Below, piece after piece: positions 52,805-61,140 of a stretch of DNA of 64,000 nt. Every line of letters starts with the position of its first letter. The stretch's first letter is position 1. The position numbers and the translations under genes were made by a program. A model generated the notes under the pieces. That model searched no databases, was not told the origin of the DNA, and was given only the letters and a program-made list of their open reading frames with translations. The stretch covers positions 91,732 through 155,731 of the forward strand of contig NZ_JAQQGN010000008.1 of assembly GCF_028550595.1 (NCBI RefSeq), given 5' to 3'. Source of the stretch: Luteimonas sp. BLCC-B24. Its GTDB lineage: Bacteria; Pseudomonadota; Gammaproteobacteria; Xanthomonadales; Xanthomonadaceae.

Positions 52805-53710
52805 ATGAACCAGCCCGCCTCCGACGCCAGCGCGCCGGCACCTGCTGCTGCGCTTTCGCCGCAGCAGCAGGAGATGCGCCTGGCGCTGGTGCACGGCCAG
52901 CCGGTGCTGCAGATCCCGCAGGATCTGTACATCCCGCCGGACGCGCTGGAAGTGATCCTGGAGGCCTTTGAAGGCCCGCTCGATCTGCTGCTGTACCTGA
53001 TCCGCCGGCAGAACCTCGACATCCTGGACATTCCGGTCGCCGACATCACCCGGCAGTACGTCGACTACATCGGCGTGATGCAGGAGCTGCGCTTCGAGCT
53101 GGCCGCCGAGTACCTGGTGATGGCCGCGATCCTGGCCGAGATCAAATCGCGGATGCTGCTGCCGCGGCCGCCGGCCGAGGAAGGCGAGGAAGGCGACCCG
53201 CGTGCCGAACTGGTCCGCCGGCTGCAGGAGTACGAACGCTTCAAGCAGGCGGCCGAGGATCTCGATCGCCTGCCCCGCCAGGACCGCGACACCGCACCGG
53301 CGCAGGCCGCGTTGCCGGATCACGACGTGGTGCGCGAGCCGCCGCCGGTCGACCTGCGCGAGATGCTGCTGGCGCTGCACGACGTGCTCAAGCGGGCCGA
53401 GCTGTTCACCGGCCATGCCATCCGGCGCGACGCGCTGAGCGTTCGCCAGCGCATGGGCGAAGTGTTGACCCGGCTCGCAGGTGGGCATTTCCACCGCTTC
53501 GAGACCCTGTTCGATCCCGAGGAGGGACGCCTTGGCGTGGTGGTGACCTTTCTGTCGATCCTCGAGCTGACCAAGGAACGCCTGCTGGACATCGTGCAGG
53601 AAGCCCCGCTGGCACCGATCTACATCAAGTCCCTGGCCGATGCCGAGGGCGGCGCGCCACCCAGCGCGTTCTCGAGCGAGTTCGACGACGACGTACCCGA
53701 ATCGCCATGA
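52805..53710 (+). CDS. scpA: Segregation and condensation protein A
   Basis: Kleisin that bridges the SMC heads. The 301-residue protein has an Ala/Pro-rich N-terminal extension (about 1-45), the core block FEGPLDLLLYLIRRQNLDILDIPVADI (about 55-81), YLVMAAILAEIKSRMLLP and a C-terminal winged-helix part with VVTFLSILELTKERLL. It is followed 43 bases later by scpB and then rluB. Its partner smc is at 27.4-31.0 kb in this window. Confidence 0.95.
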   Translation: MNQPASDASAPAPAAALSPQQQEMRLALVHGQPVLQIPQDLYIPPDALEVILEAFEGPLDLLLYLIRRQNLDILDIPVADITRQYVDYIGVMQELRFELAAEYLVMAAILAEIKSRMLLPRPPAEEGEEGDPRAELVRRLQEYERFKQAAEDLDRLPRQDRDTAPAQAALPDHDVVREPPPVDLREMLLALHDVLKRAELFTGHAIRRDALSVRQRMGEVLTRLAGGHFHRFETLFDPEEGRLGVVVTFLSILELTKERLLDIVQEAPLAPIYIKSLADAEGGAPPSAFSSEFDDDVPESP

Positions 53711-53753
53711 CCCGCCGCCGTTCCGTTTTCTGAGGCCCGAGCCCGGACATCCG

Positions 53754-54581
53754 ATGGACCAGACCTTCATCAACCGCATCGTCGAAGCCGCCCTGCTCGC
53801 CTCGTCGCAGCCGCTCAGCGTGGCCCAGCTCGGCGCGCTGTTCACGCTGGACGATCCCGCGCCCGACGGCAGCATCCGCCAGGCGCTGGACGAGTTGCAG
53901 GCCGCATGCGCCGACCGCGGCGTCGAACTGGTCGAGCTGGCCTCGGGCTGGCGCTACCAGGTGCGCAGCGACGTGCACGTCTGGGTGAGCCGGCTGTGGA
54001 CCGAGCGCCAGACCCGCTACACCCGCGCCACGCTCGAAACGCTGGCGCTGATCGCCTACCGCCAGCCGATCACCCGCGGCGAGATCGAGCAGGTCCGCGG
54101 GGTGGCCACCAACAGCAACATCATCAAGGCGCTGGAAGAGCGCGAGTGGATCCGTGTCGTCGGCCATCGCGACATGCCCGGTCGCCCCGAACTGCTGGGC
54201 ACGACCAAGGGCTTCCTCGACTACTTCGGCCTCAAGCGTCTCGACGATCTGCCGCCATTGTCGGAACTCAAGGATTTCGCCGAACTCGATCCCCAGTTGC
54301 GCCTGGCCGGCAGCGACGCCGCGGCCGACGCTGCACGACCGGACGGTGACGACCGCACCGTCGGTGGCATCGCCACCGATGGCGACGACACCGGCGCCGG
54401 TCGCGACCCGCAGCACGACGCGGACGCGGGCGATGCCGTTGCCGCACCGACCGACGAACCGGCGCACGACGCCGCCGGACACCCCATCCACCCTGACACG
54501 GACGCCGATGCCGGCGCCCCGGATCCCGAACCACACACCGCCCTCGCCGCAGACGGCGACAGCGACCGGAGTACTTCATGA
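53754..54581 (+). CDS. scpB: Segregation and condensation protein B
   Basis: Dimeric winged-helix protein that binds ScpA and stimulates SMC. The ATG at 53754 gives MDQTFINRIVEAALLAS, 275 residues. The conserved LETLALIAYRQPITRGEIEQVRGV block (residues about 98-121) and LLGTTKGFLDYFGLKRLDDLPPL are present. About 80 C-terminal residues are an acidic Asp/Ala/Pro tail of low complexity. It overlaps rluB by four bases (ATGA). Confidence 0.94.
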   Translation: MDQTFINRIVEAALLASSQPLSVAQLGALFTLDDPAPDGSIRQALDELQAACADRGVELVELASGWRYQVRSDVHVWVSRLWTERQTRYTRATLETLALIAYRQPITRGEIEQVRGVATNSNIIKALEEREWIRVVGHRDMPGRPELLGTTKGFLDYFGLKRLDDLPPLSELKDFAELDPQLRLAGSDAAADAARPDGDDRTVGGIATDGDDTGAGRDPQHDADAGDAVAAPTDEPAHDAAGHPIHPDTDADAGAPDPEPHTALAADGDSDRSTS

Positions 54582-56224
54582 CGCACCCTCGCAACACCCC
54601 CGACAAGCCCACCCGTTCGCCGCTGTCGCTCAAGCGCGGCGAGGCCCCGGCCACCGACGCGGCGCCCAAGCTCGAGGAACGCCTGCACAAGGTGCTGGCC
54701 CAGGCGGGGCTCGGCTCGCGCCGGGCGCTCGAGCAGCGCATCGCCGACGGCCTGGTCAAGGTCAACGGCGAACCCGCCTTGACCGGCATGTCGATCAAGG
54801 GCGGCGACCGGGTCGAGCTCGATGGCAAGGTCTTCGTCGCCAGCGCGCTCACCGAACCGGCGCGCGTGCTGATCTACAACAAGCCCGAGGGCGAGGTCAC
54901 CACGCGCGAGGATCCCGAAGGCCGCCCGACGATCTTCGACGCCCTGCCCGCGCTCAAGGGCGCGCGCTGGATCGCGATCGGCCGTCTCGACATCAACACC
55001 ACCGGCCTGCTGCTGCTGACCACCGACGGCGAGCTCGCCAACGCGATGATGCATCCCTCCTACGAGGTCGAGCGCGAGTATGTCTGTCGCGTGCGCGCGC
55101 CGGAAGGCGAGGACACGGTATCGGACAAGATCGTCGACCGCCTCCGTCGCGGCGTCGCACTCGAGGACGGCCCGGCGAAGTTCGACGAGATCGAGCGCAT
55201 CGGCGGCACCGATTCGCACGACTGGTACCAGGTGCTGCTCAAGGAAGGCCGCAACCGCGAAGTGCGCCGCCTGTGGGAATCGCAGGGCTGCCAGGTCAGC
55301 CGCCTCAAGCGCGTGCGCTACGGCAACGTTGTTTTGCCGCAGCCGCTGCTGCGCGGCCAGTCGCAGGAACTGCCGGAGGCGCAGGTCGAAAGCCTGCGCA
55401 AGGAACTCAAGCTCGAGGAAGGGCCGCCCCCGGCGCTGACGCTGCAGCCGGTGATCGGCCAGCGCAAGGCCGGCAAGTCGACGGTGCATCTCGGCAAGGG
55501 CGGCACCGGCAAGGCCTACGTCAACGGGCACAACAGCGGCGCCGATGAAGGCCGTGAGCTGCGTCGCTTCGACAACGTGCGCGAGGACCGCGGCCGGGGC
55601 CGCGGCGGTCCGCGCAAGGCGCACGGTGGCCTGACCGTCAGCGGCGATGCCGCGGCCAAGCAGTCGCAGAAGCCCTTCAAGCAGCGCGCCGACAAGGGCG
55701 CGCGCGGCCTGCCCGAGGGCAACCCGGCTGCGTTCCGCACCTGGTATGTGCCGGACGGCGTGGAGACCGGCCCAAGCGGCCACCGCAATGCCGATGGCCG
55801 TGGCCCGAAGAAGCCCTTCGGCGGCCCGGGCGGTGCGAAGAAGCGTGGCCCCGGTGGTCCTGGCGGCGGCGGACAGGGTCCGCGCGGCGCGGGTGGCGGT
55901 GGCGCGCGCGGCGCGAGCGCCGGCCAGGGGCCGTGGGCCTCGCGTCCGGCGGGTGGCGGTGGCGGCGCAGGCCGCCCCCGTGCGCCCTACGGGCACCCCG
56001 ACAGTGCGCCGAACTTCCCGTCCGACCACGCCAACCCGGGCAGCTTCAATCCCAACGCCGGCCCGCGCGGCCCGCGTCCGGGCGGCAACCGCGGCCCCAA
56101 GGGCAGCCCGGGCGGACGTGGACCAGGTGGCAACCGCGGTCCGGGCGGCGCGCCGGGCGGCCAGCGCGGCCCCGGTGGACGTCCCGGCGGCGGCAACCGT
56201 GGCCCACGCGGCGGCAATCGCTGA
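54578..56224 (+). CDS. rluB: 23S rRNA pseudouridine synthase RluB with long Gly/Arg/Pro tail
   Basis: Makes pseudouridine 2605 in 23S rRNA. An S4 domain (about 33-88, RLHKVLAQAGLGSRRALEQ) precedes the RsuA/RluB catalytic domain with the active aspartate Asp138 (IGRLDINTTG), YEVEREYVCRV and KEGRNREVRRLWE. After about residue 320 comes a tail of about 230 residues made almost only of Gly, Pro, Arg, Asn, Ala and Lys, with many GGxRG and GPR runs. E. coli RluB (291 residues) ends before this point. The tail is probably disordered and RNA-binding. The gene is coupled to scpB. Confidence 0.93.
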   Translation: MTHPRNTPDKPTRSPLSLKRGEAPATDAAPKLEERLHKVLAQAGLGSRRALEQRIADGLVKVNGEPALTGMSIKGGDRVELDGKVFVASALTEPARVLIYNKPEGEVTTREDPEGRPTIFDALPALKGARWIAIGRLDINTTGLLLLTTDGELANAMMHPSYEVEREYVCRVRAPEGEDTVSDKIVDRLRRGVALEDGPAKFDEIERIGGTDSHDWYQVLLKEGRNREVRRLWESQGCQVSRLKRVRYGNVVLPQPLLRGQSQELPEAQVESLRKELKLEEGPPPALTLQPVIGQRKAGKSTVHLGKGGTGKAYVNGHNSGADEGRELRRFDNVREDRGRGRGGPRKAHGGLTVSGDAAAKQSQKPFKQRADKGARGLPEGNPAAFRTWYVPDGVETGPSGHRNADGRGPKKPFGGPGGAKKRGPGGPGGGGQGPRGAGGGGARGASAGQGPWASRPAGGGGGAGRPRAPYGHPDSAPNFPSDHANPGSFNPNAGPRGPRPGGNRGPKGSPGGRGPGGNRGPGGAPGGQRGPGGRPGGGNRGPRGGNR

Positions 56225-56227
56225 GGC

Positions 56228-58057
56228 ATGTCCAGCCCCGGATTGAGCTCTGTACAGGCGAACCAGCTTGCGGCGGCCGTCAGGCTGCTGCACGAGGGGC
56301 ATTTCCCGCGCGCGCTCGCTATTGCCGAGGCGCTCGCCCGGGAGGCGCCTTTCGTATCGGAGGCGCAGCAGCTCTTGGGCATGGCACGCTCCGAAGTCGG
56401 CGACCTTTCTGGCGCGGAGCGAGCGCTTCGCGCGGCGGTAGCCATCTCGCCGCACAACGAGCCTTTGCTATTGCATGTCGCCACTTGGCTATCGGCGCAT
56501 GTGGGTCTGCCGGCGGCGCGGGACCTCCTCGTGACAGCTCCCGCCACGGCAGCCGTTCTGACGCGGCTTGGTCTGATCCAACTGCAACTGGATGAGCCCG
56601 CCAAAGCAAGACACGCGCTCGAACGCGCGTTGGCGATCGACCCGACGTCCACGAACGCTTGGCACGGCCTCGGAAACGCCCTTCGGTCTCTCGACGATAT
56701 CGATGCGGCCGTGGACGCCTACCGGCGAGCGACCCAGCTTGCGCCGGCTGCTCCGAATGCATGGGTCAATCTCGGTGTCGCACATCGGCTGCGAGGGCAG
56801 AGCACCGAGGCGCTGGAATGCCTGTATCGGGCGCAGAAGCTGGGCTACCGCGGGCCGGACCTTTCGGATGTCATCAACGGCGTCTTGGCCGACGCTGGGC
56901 AGATTGACGACGCTATCGCGGGTGCGCTTCATCTTGTGGAGTCGCATCCGGATTTCGCGCAGGCACATGAGACTCTCGCGCATATCTGGCTTGAGCATGG
57001 ACGCAGCGACATCCCGGACGGCGACCCCTTCGAACACTTCAAGCAGGCAGCGGACGCGCAGCCGGGCAACCGTGAGCTCCAGTTCCGCTTTCTCAAGATG
57101 CTGCTGGCTGCGGGCAGACCGCAGGACGTGCTGATGCGGATCGAACGGGCGACTGCATCAGTTGAAGGAGACCCCGTCGTGGAATGGTTCGCGGGCGAAG
57201 CATTGGATCTGATCGGCGAACACGCGGCGGCCGGTTCGAGGTTCGCGAGCGCGCATCTGTCGTTAGGCGACAGTCCGGAATTTCTCAATGCCTATGCTCG
57301 TCATGCCTTCAGGTCAGGGCGCTTCGACAGCGCAGGAGAATTCGCCCAGCGCGCGGTCGAGCTCGATCCGGCCAACCAGGAAGCCTGGAGCCATCTCGGC
57401 ACTTACTGGCGCCTCATCGGAGACGAGCGGGAGCACTGGTTGTTCGACTATGAAGGACTCGTTGGCGACGTCGAGCTGGACACTCCGCCGGGCTTCCCGG
57501 ATCAGCACTCGTTTCTCGACGCACTTAAGGCCGTGCTTGACGACATGCACGCCAAGAGTCGCCAGCGCGTCCACCAGAGTGTCCGCAACGGCTCGCAGAC
57601 CGCTGGACAATTGTTCGGCACGGATAACGCAGTCATCGAGGCATGCGAAGGCGTGATCAGGGAGGCAGTCCAGCGTTGGATATCCGCTCTGCCACAGGAT
57701 CCGACTCATCCATTCCTGTCGCGCAGAAGCAACAGGTTCCGCTTCGCCGGCTCCTGGTCGGTTCGACTCAAGTCCTCGGGGCGGCATACAAACCACACCC
57801 ACAGCCAAGGCTGGATGAGCTCGGCTTGCTACGTGTCGTTGCCGGCAGTCATGCAGACGCAGAGCGAGGAGCGGGCCGGCTGGCTCCAGTTCGGGCAACC
57901 GGCGCAAGAACTCGGACTCGAATTGGCGCCACGCCGCATGATTCAACCGAAGGCCGGCAGGGTCGTGCTGTTTCCTTCGTACATGTGGCATGGCACGCAA
58001 CCGTTTACCGATTCGGGATCTCGATTGACGATCGCCTTCGACGTCCGGCCTCTTTGA
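56228..58057 (+). CDS. TPR protein with C-terminal 2-oxoglutarate/Fe(II) oxygenase domain
   Basis: A 609-residue protein starting three bases after rluB. Residues about 10-390 form tetratricopeptide-like repeats (LGLIQLQLDEPAKARHALERALAIDP and NAWVNLGVAHRLRGQSTEALE among them). The C-terminal 130 residues match the PF13759-type 2OG-Fe(II) oxygenases: candidate metal ligands in NHTHSQGW (His523, His525) and MWHGTQPF (His588), and 2-oxoglutarate arginine Arg599 in GSRLTIAFDV. No signal peptide. GC content is visibly lower and codon use more mixed than in neighbours, a sign of transfer. Substrate is unknown; the TPR part may select a protein target. Confidence 0.85.
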   Translation: MSSPGLSSVQANQLAAAVRLLHEGHFPRALAIAEALAREAPFVSEAQQLLGMARSEVGDLSGAERALRAAVAISPHNEPLLLHVATWLSAHVGLPAARDLLVTAPATAAVLTRLGLIQLQLDEPAKARHALERALAIDPTSTNAWHGLGNALRSLDDIDAAVDAYRRATQLAPAAPNAWVNLGVAHRLRGQSTEALECLYRAQKLGYRGPDLSDVINGVLADAGQIDDAIAGALHLVESHPDFAQAHETLAHIWLEHGRSDIPDGDPFEHFKQAADAQPGNRELQFRFLKMLLAAGRPQDVLMRIERATASVEGDPVVEWFAGEALDLIGEHAAAGSRFASAHLSLGDSPEFLNAYARHAFRSGRFDSAGEFAQRAVELDPANQEAWSHLGTYWRLIGDEREHWLFDYEGLVGDVELDTPPGFPDQHSFLDALKAVLDDMHAKSRQRVHQSVRNGSQTAGQLFGTDNAVIEACEGVIREAVQRWISALPQDPTHPFLSRRSNRFRFAGSWSVRLKSSGRHTNHTHSQGWMSSACYVSLPAVMQTQSEERAGWLQFGQPAQELGLELAPRRMIQPKAGRVVLFPSYMWHGTQPFTDSGSRLTIAFDVRPL

Positions 58058-58087
58058 TGCCGGACGCCGACATTGGCGGCGCACGGT

Positions 58088-58885
58088 CTATCTCAGCTCG
58101 AAACGATCCGCGTCCAGCATCGCCGGAAACCGCTCGCGGTGGGCAGCCAGTTCGGCGGCCTGCAGCGTGGTCGTGGTCACGGCCTCGGCGTCGGTGCACG
58201 CGCTGAGCGGTTGTCCCAGGAAATCGAGCACGGCGCTGTCGCCGGAATAGGCGATGCCGTTGCCGTCGGTGCCGACGCGGTTCACGCCGACGACGAAGCA
58301 CAGGTTCTCGATCGCGCGCGCGCGCAGCAGGGTCTTCCACGCATACGCGCGCGCGGCCGGCCAGTTGGCGACGAACAGCTGCAGATCGAAGTCCAGATGG
58401 CCGGCACGCTCCACGTCGTAGCGGTTGCGGCAGAACACCGGGAAGCGCAGGTCGTAGCAGACCTGCGGATTGATCCGCCACCCCCTCCATTCCACCGTCA
58501 GCCGATCGCGTCCGGCGGCGTAGCGCTTGTGCTCGTTGGCGTATCGGAACAGGTGGCGCTTGTCGTAGTGCTCCACGCGGCCGTCAGGCGTGGCCCACAG
58601 CATGCGGTTGTAGACGGCCTCGCCATCGCGCAGCTGCACGCTGCCGGTGACCGCGGCATCGAGGGCGGCGGCCTGTTCGCGCATCCAGGCGACCGTCGGG
58701 CCACGCATGTCCTCGGCGCGGTCGATGGCGTCGTTGCTGAAGCCGCTGGTGAAGGTTTCCGGCAGCACCACGAGATCGGTCGCGCCGCGCAGCGGCGCGA
58801 TGAGTCCACCGTAGTAGGCGCGGTTGGCGTCCGGGTCGTGCCAGACGGTGGCGCCCTGGACGATGGACACGCGGAGGTTCTGCAT
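58088..58885 (-). CDS. Omega-amidase, nitrilase family (YafV/NIT2-like)
   Basis: Carbon-nitrogen hydrolase, 265 residues from the ATG at 58885, which has GGAAA about ten bases upstream (a GTG at 58897 is less likely). The Glu-Lys-Cys triad is Glu43 (VLPETFTSGFS), Lys109 (YDKRHLFRYA) and Cys143 (QVCYDLRFPVF). The sequence fits the YafV group, which hydrolyses alpha-ketoglutaramate and alpha-ketosuccinamate in amino-acid and methionine-salvage side reactions. It converges on the TPR-oxygenase gene with 30 bases between the stops. Confidence 0.92.
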   Translation of the reverse strand: MQNLRVSIVQGATVWHDPDANRAYYGGLIAPLRGATDLVVLPETFTSGFSNDAIDRAEDMRGPTVAWMREQAAALDAAVTGSVQLRDGEAVYNRMLWATPDGRVEHYDKRHLFRYANEHKRYAAGRDRLTVEWRGWRINPQVCYDLRFPVFCRNRYDVERAGHLDFDLQLFVANWPAARAYAWKTLLRARAIENLCFVVGVNRVGTDGNGIAYSGDSAVLDFLGQPLSACTDAEAVTTTTLQAAELAAHRERFPAMLDADRFELR

Positions 58886-58897
58886 GGACGTTTCCAC

Positions 58898-59204
58898 AAG
58901 GGCCGCTGCGGGCCGATGTTCCGATTCTCGGTGTTCCAGCGCTTCCGCTCAACGACGCGGGCGACGCGTCGAACGGCGCGGGCGCGTTCGACCATCCGAG
59001 CACGCCGTTGCGGGTGCCGGGACGCCGCCCGCGCGCGGGGGAAGGCGCCCGGCCCGCGTGTGCGCCCCGCCCAGTCTCGACAGGCCGGCGCGCGGTGCGC
59101 CGGCCGGACCGGGAGGCGGCCACGCAGGGCGCGAACCCCACGTCGCGGGGCGTTGACCCCGGGCCCGCGGGCCGAGCGCCGCCGCCGGCTCCCGGCAGCG
59201 CGTG
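58898..59204. other. Intergenic region between DUF885 and omega-amidase genes
   Basis: No gene in about 307 very GC-rich bases. It contains a perfect 9-bp hairpin GGCCGGCGC (59083-59091) / GCGCCGGCC (59097-59105) with a 5-base loop, about 100 bases after the DUF885 stop, without a T-tract. A smaller palindrome GGCCCGCGGGCC lies near 59162. I see no promoter. Confidence 0.5.
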
Positions 59205-61001
59205 TCAGCGGTCGACCGTGCCCGCTGCCTTCTGTTCGGCGATGAAGCGCCGCACGTCCTCTTCCAGCACCGGCAACGGCACCGAGCCCAGGTCGAGGAT
59301 CGTGTCGTGGAACGGACGTTGATCGAAGCGCGTGCCGAGCTCGCGCTCGGCCTCGGCACGCAGGTCGAGGATGGTCTTGTAGCCGATGTAGTACGACAGC
59401 GCCTGGCCCGGCCACGAGATGTACCGGTCGACCTCGGTCACCACGTCGTGGCGCGCGAGCGCGGTATGGCCGGCGAGATAGTCGATCGCCTGCTGCCGGC
59501 TCCAGCCGTACTCGTGCAGTCCGGTGTCGATGACCAGGCGCGCCGCGCGCCACATCTCGAACGTGAGCCGGCCGAACTCCTCGTACGGCGTTTCGTAGAT
59601 GCCCATGCGCGTACCGAGCCACTCGGTGTACAGGCCCCAGCCTTCGCCGTAGCCGGAAAAGTACGTCTGCTGGCGGAAATCCGGGCGCGCCGGTGCTTCG
59701 AGCGCGAGCGCGGCCTGGAAGCTGTGGCCGGGCGCGCATTCGTGCGCGACCAGCGCCGGCAGGTTGTACAGCGGGCGCGACGGCAGGTCGTAGGTGTTGA
59801 AGAAGCAGGCCTCCAGCCCACCGCGGCCCGCGGTGTAGATCGGCGCGATGTCGTCGGCGACCGGCAGGATCGTGAAGCGGTAACGCGGCAGCGTGCCCAC
59901 GACGTGCTTGAGCTCGCCGTCGATCTTCTTCGCGATCCACGCGGTGTGCGACAGCAGCTGCTGCGGCGTGGTCGCGTAGAACTGCGGGTCGGTGCGCAGG
60001 TATTCGAGGAACGCCTCGAACGTGCCTGTGAAGCCGGCCCGCGTCATCACCTCGCGCATGTCGGCGGAAATGCGCGCCACCTCCCTCAGGCCGAGATCGT
60101 GGATCTCGCGCGGACTCATGTCGCGGGTCACGTACTCGCGGATCTGCGACCGGTAGAACGCGCGGCCGTCGGGCAGATCGCGCGCGGCGATCGTCGTGCG
60201 CGTGCGCGGGAAATAGTCGTCGCGGAGGAAGCGCAGCAATTCGCCGTACGCCGGCACCGTCTGCTCGAGCACGACGCGGCGGCCCGCGTCGCGCAACTGC
60301 GTGCGCACGGGCTCGGGGATCGACACCGGAATGCGCTCGAAGGTCGCCAGCAAGGGGTTGTCCTCGCCGACCTGTGTATACGGCACCAGCGTGGTGTCGC
60401 GCCCGTCCAGCGTCACCCGCGGCACGCTCCAGCCGCGATCGAGACCGCTACGCATGTTCGCGATCTGTTCGTCGAAGTAACGCGGCACATCGCCGAGTCG
60501 CGCGATGAAGCGGCGCCAGTCGGCTTCGGTCTGGTAGGGCTGGCGGGGATTGATGCCGCCCCAGAAGAAGCTGTCGCTGTTGAACGGCGCCTCGAAGGTG
60601 CGCCAGTCCGCATTGGCCACGCTGGCCTCGAGCGAGGTGCGGAACACCTCGGCATTGATGCGCTCCTCGCGGCCCAGAGCGTCGAGCGGGATCGCATCGA
60701 GCTTCGCCAGCGTGTCCCTCCAGTACGCGGCGCGGCGGGCCCAGGCCTCGGGCGTCACCGTCGGCATGCGCGCCCCCGCCTGCCAGCGGCCGTCGATGCG
60801 CACGCGGTCGAACTCGGCCTGCCGCCAGTCCCATTCGGCGGTGTAGAGCGCGCGCAGCGCCGATTCGGCGGCATTCGCCGGTGGTGCCGGCACCGCGATC
60901 GGCGGCTCCTGCGCACCTGCCGGCGACACCGGGCCGACGGCAAGGGACAACGACAGGGCGAGTGCGGACAGCGTCGCGCGGCGACGCGGTGCGATGGACA
61001 T
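59205..61001 (-). CDS. DUF885 family exported zinc peptidase
   Basis: A 598-residue secreted protein. The ATG at 61001 has AGGAG seven bases upstream. A signal peptide (MSIAPRRRATLSALALSLSL, then cleavage near PAGAQ) is followed by a large helical DUF885 domain. The metal motif HECAPGH starts at His420 (HExxPGH, with His420, Glu421, His426), followed by FSGYGEGWGLYTEWLG, a hallmark of the family related to M32-like carboxypeptidases. It is probably periplasmic. It lies between the UvrA paralogue and the omega-amidase on the same strand, with no obvious functional link. Confidence 0.9.
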   Translation of the reverse strand: MSIAPRRRATLSALALSLSLAVGPVSPAGAQEPPIAVPAPPANAAESALRALYTAEWDWRQAEFDRVRIDGRWQAGARMPTVTPEAWARRAAYWRDTLAKLDAIPLDALGREERINAEVFRTSLEASVANADWRTFEAPFNSDSFFWGGINPRQPYQTEADWRRFIARLGDVPRYFDEQIANMRSGLDRGWSVPRVTLDGRDTTLVPYTQVGEDNPLLATFERIPVSIPEPVRTQLRDAGRRVVLEQTVPAYGELLRFLRDDYFPRTRTTIAARDLPDGRAFYRSQIREYVTRDMSPREIHDLGLREVARISADMREVMTRAGFTGTFEAFLEYLRTDPQFYATTPQQLLSHTAWIAKKIDGELKHVVGTLPRYRFTILPVADDIAPIYTAGRGGLEACFFNTYDLPSRPLYNLPALVAHECAPGHSFQAALALEAPARPDFRQQTYFSGYGEGWGLYTEWLGTRMGIYETPYEEFGRLTFEMWRAARLVIDTGLHEYGWSRQQAIDYLAGHTALARHDVVTEVDRYISWPGQALSYYIGYKTILDLRAEAERELGTRFDQRPFHDTILDLGSVPLPVLEEDVRRFIAEQKAAGTVDR

Positions 61002-61140
61002 CGGCAGCTCCTGGATTGGCAATGGACTCGACCGCGGCCTCCCTGCCCGCACGATGCGCACTGTGCACCCTGCCCCCCGATCGATCGCCAAGCATGCCCG
61101 TATCGGACGCCCGCTGCATGTGCGGAACGTGGCGGCTGCC

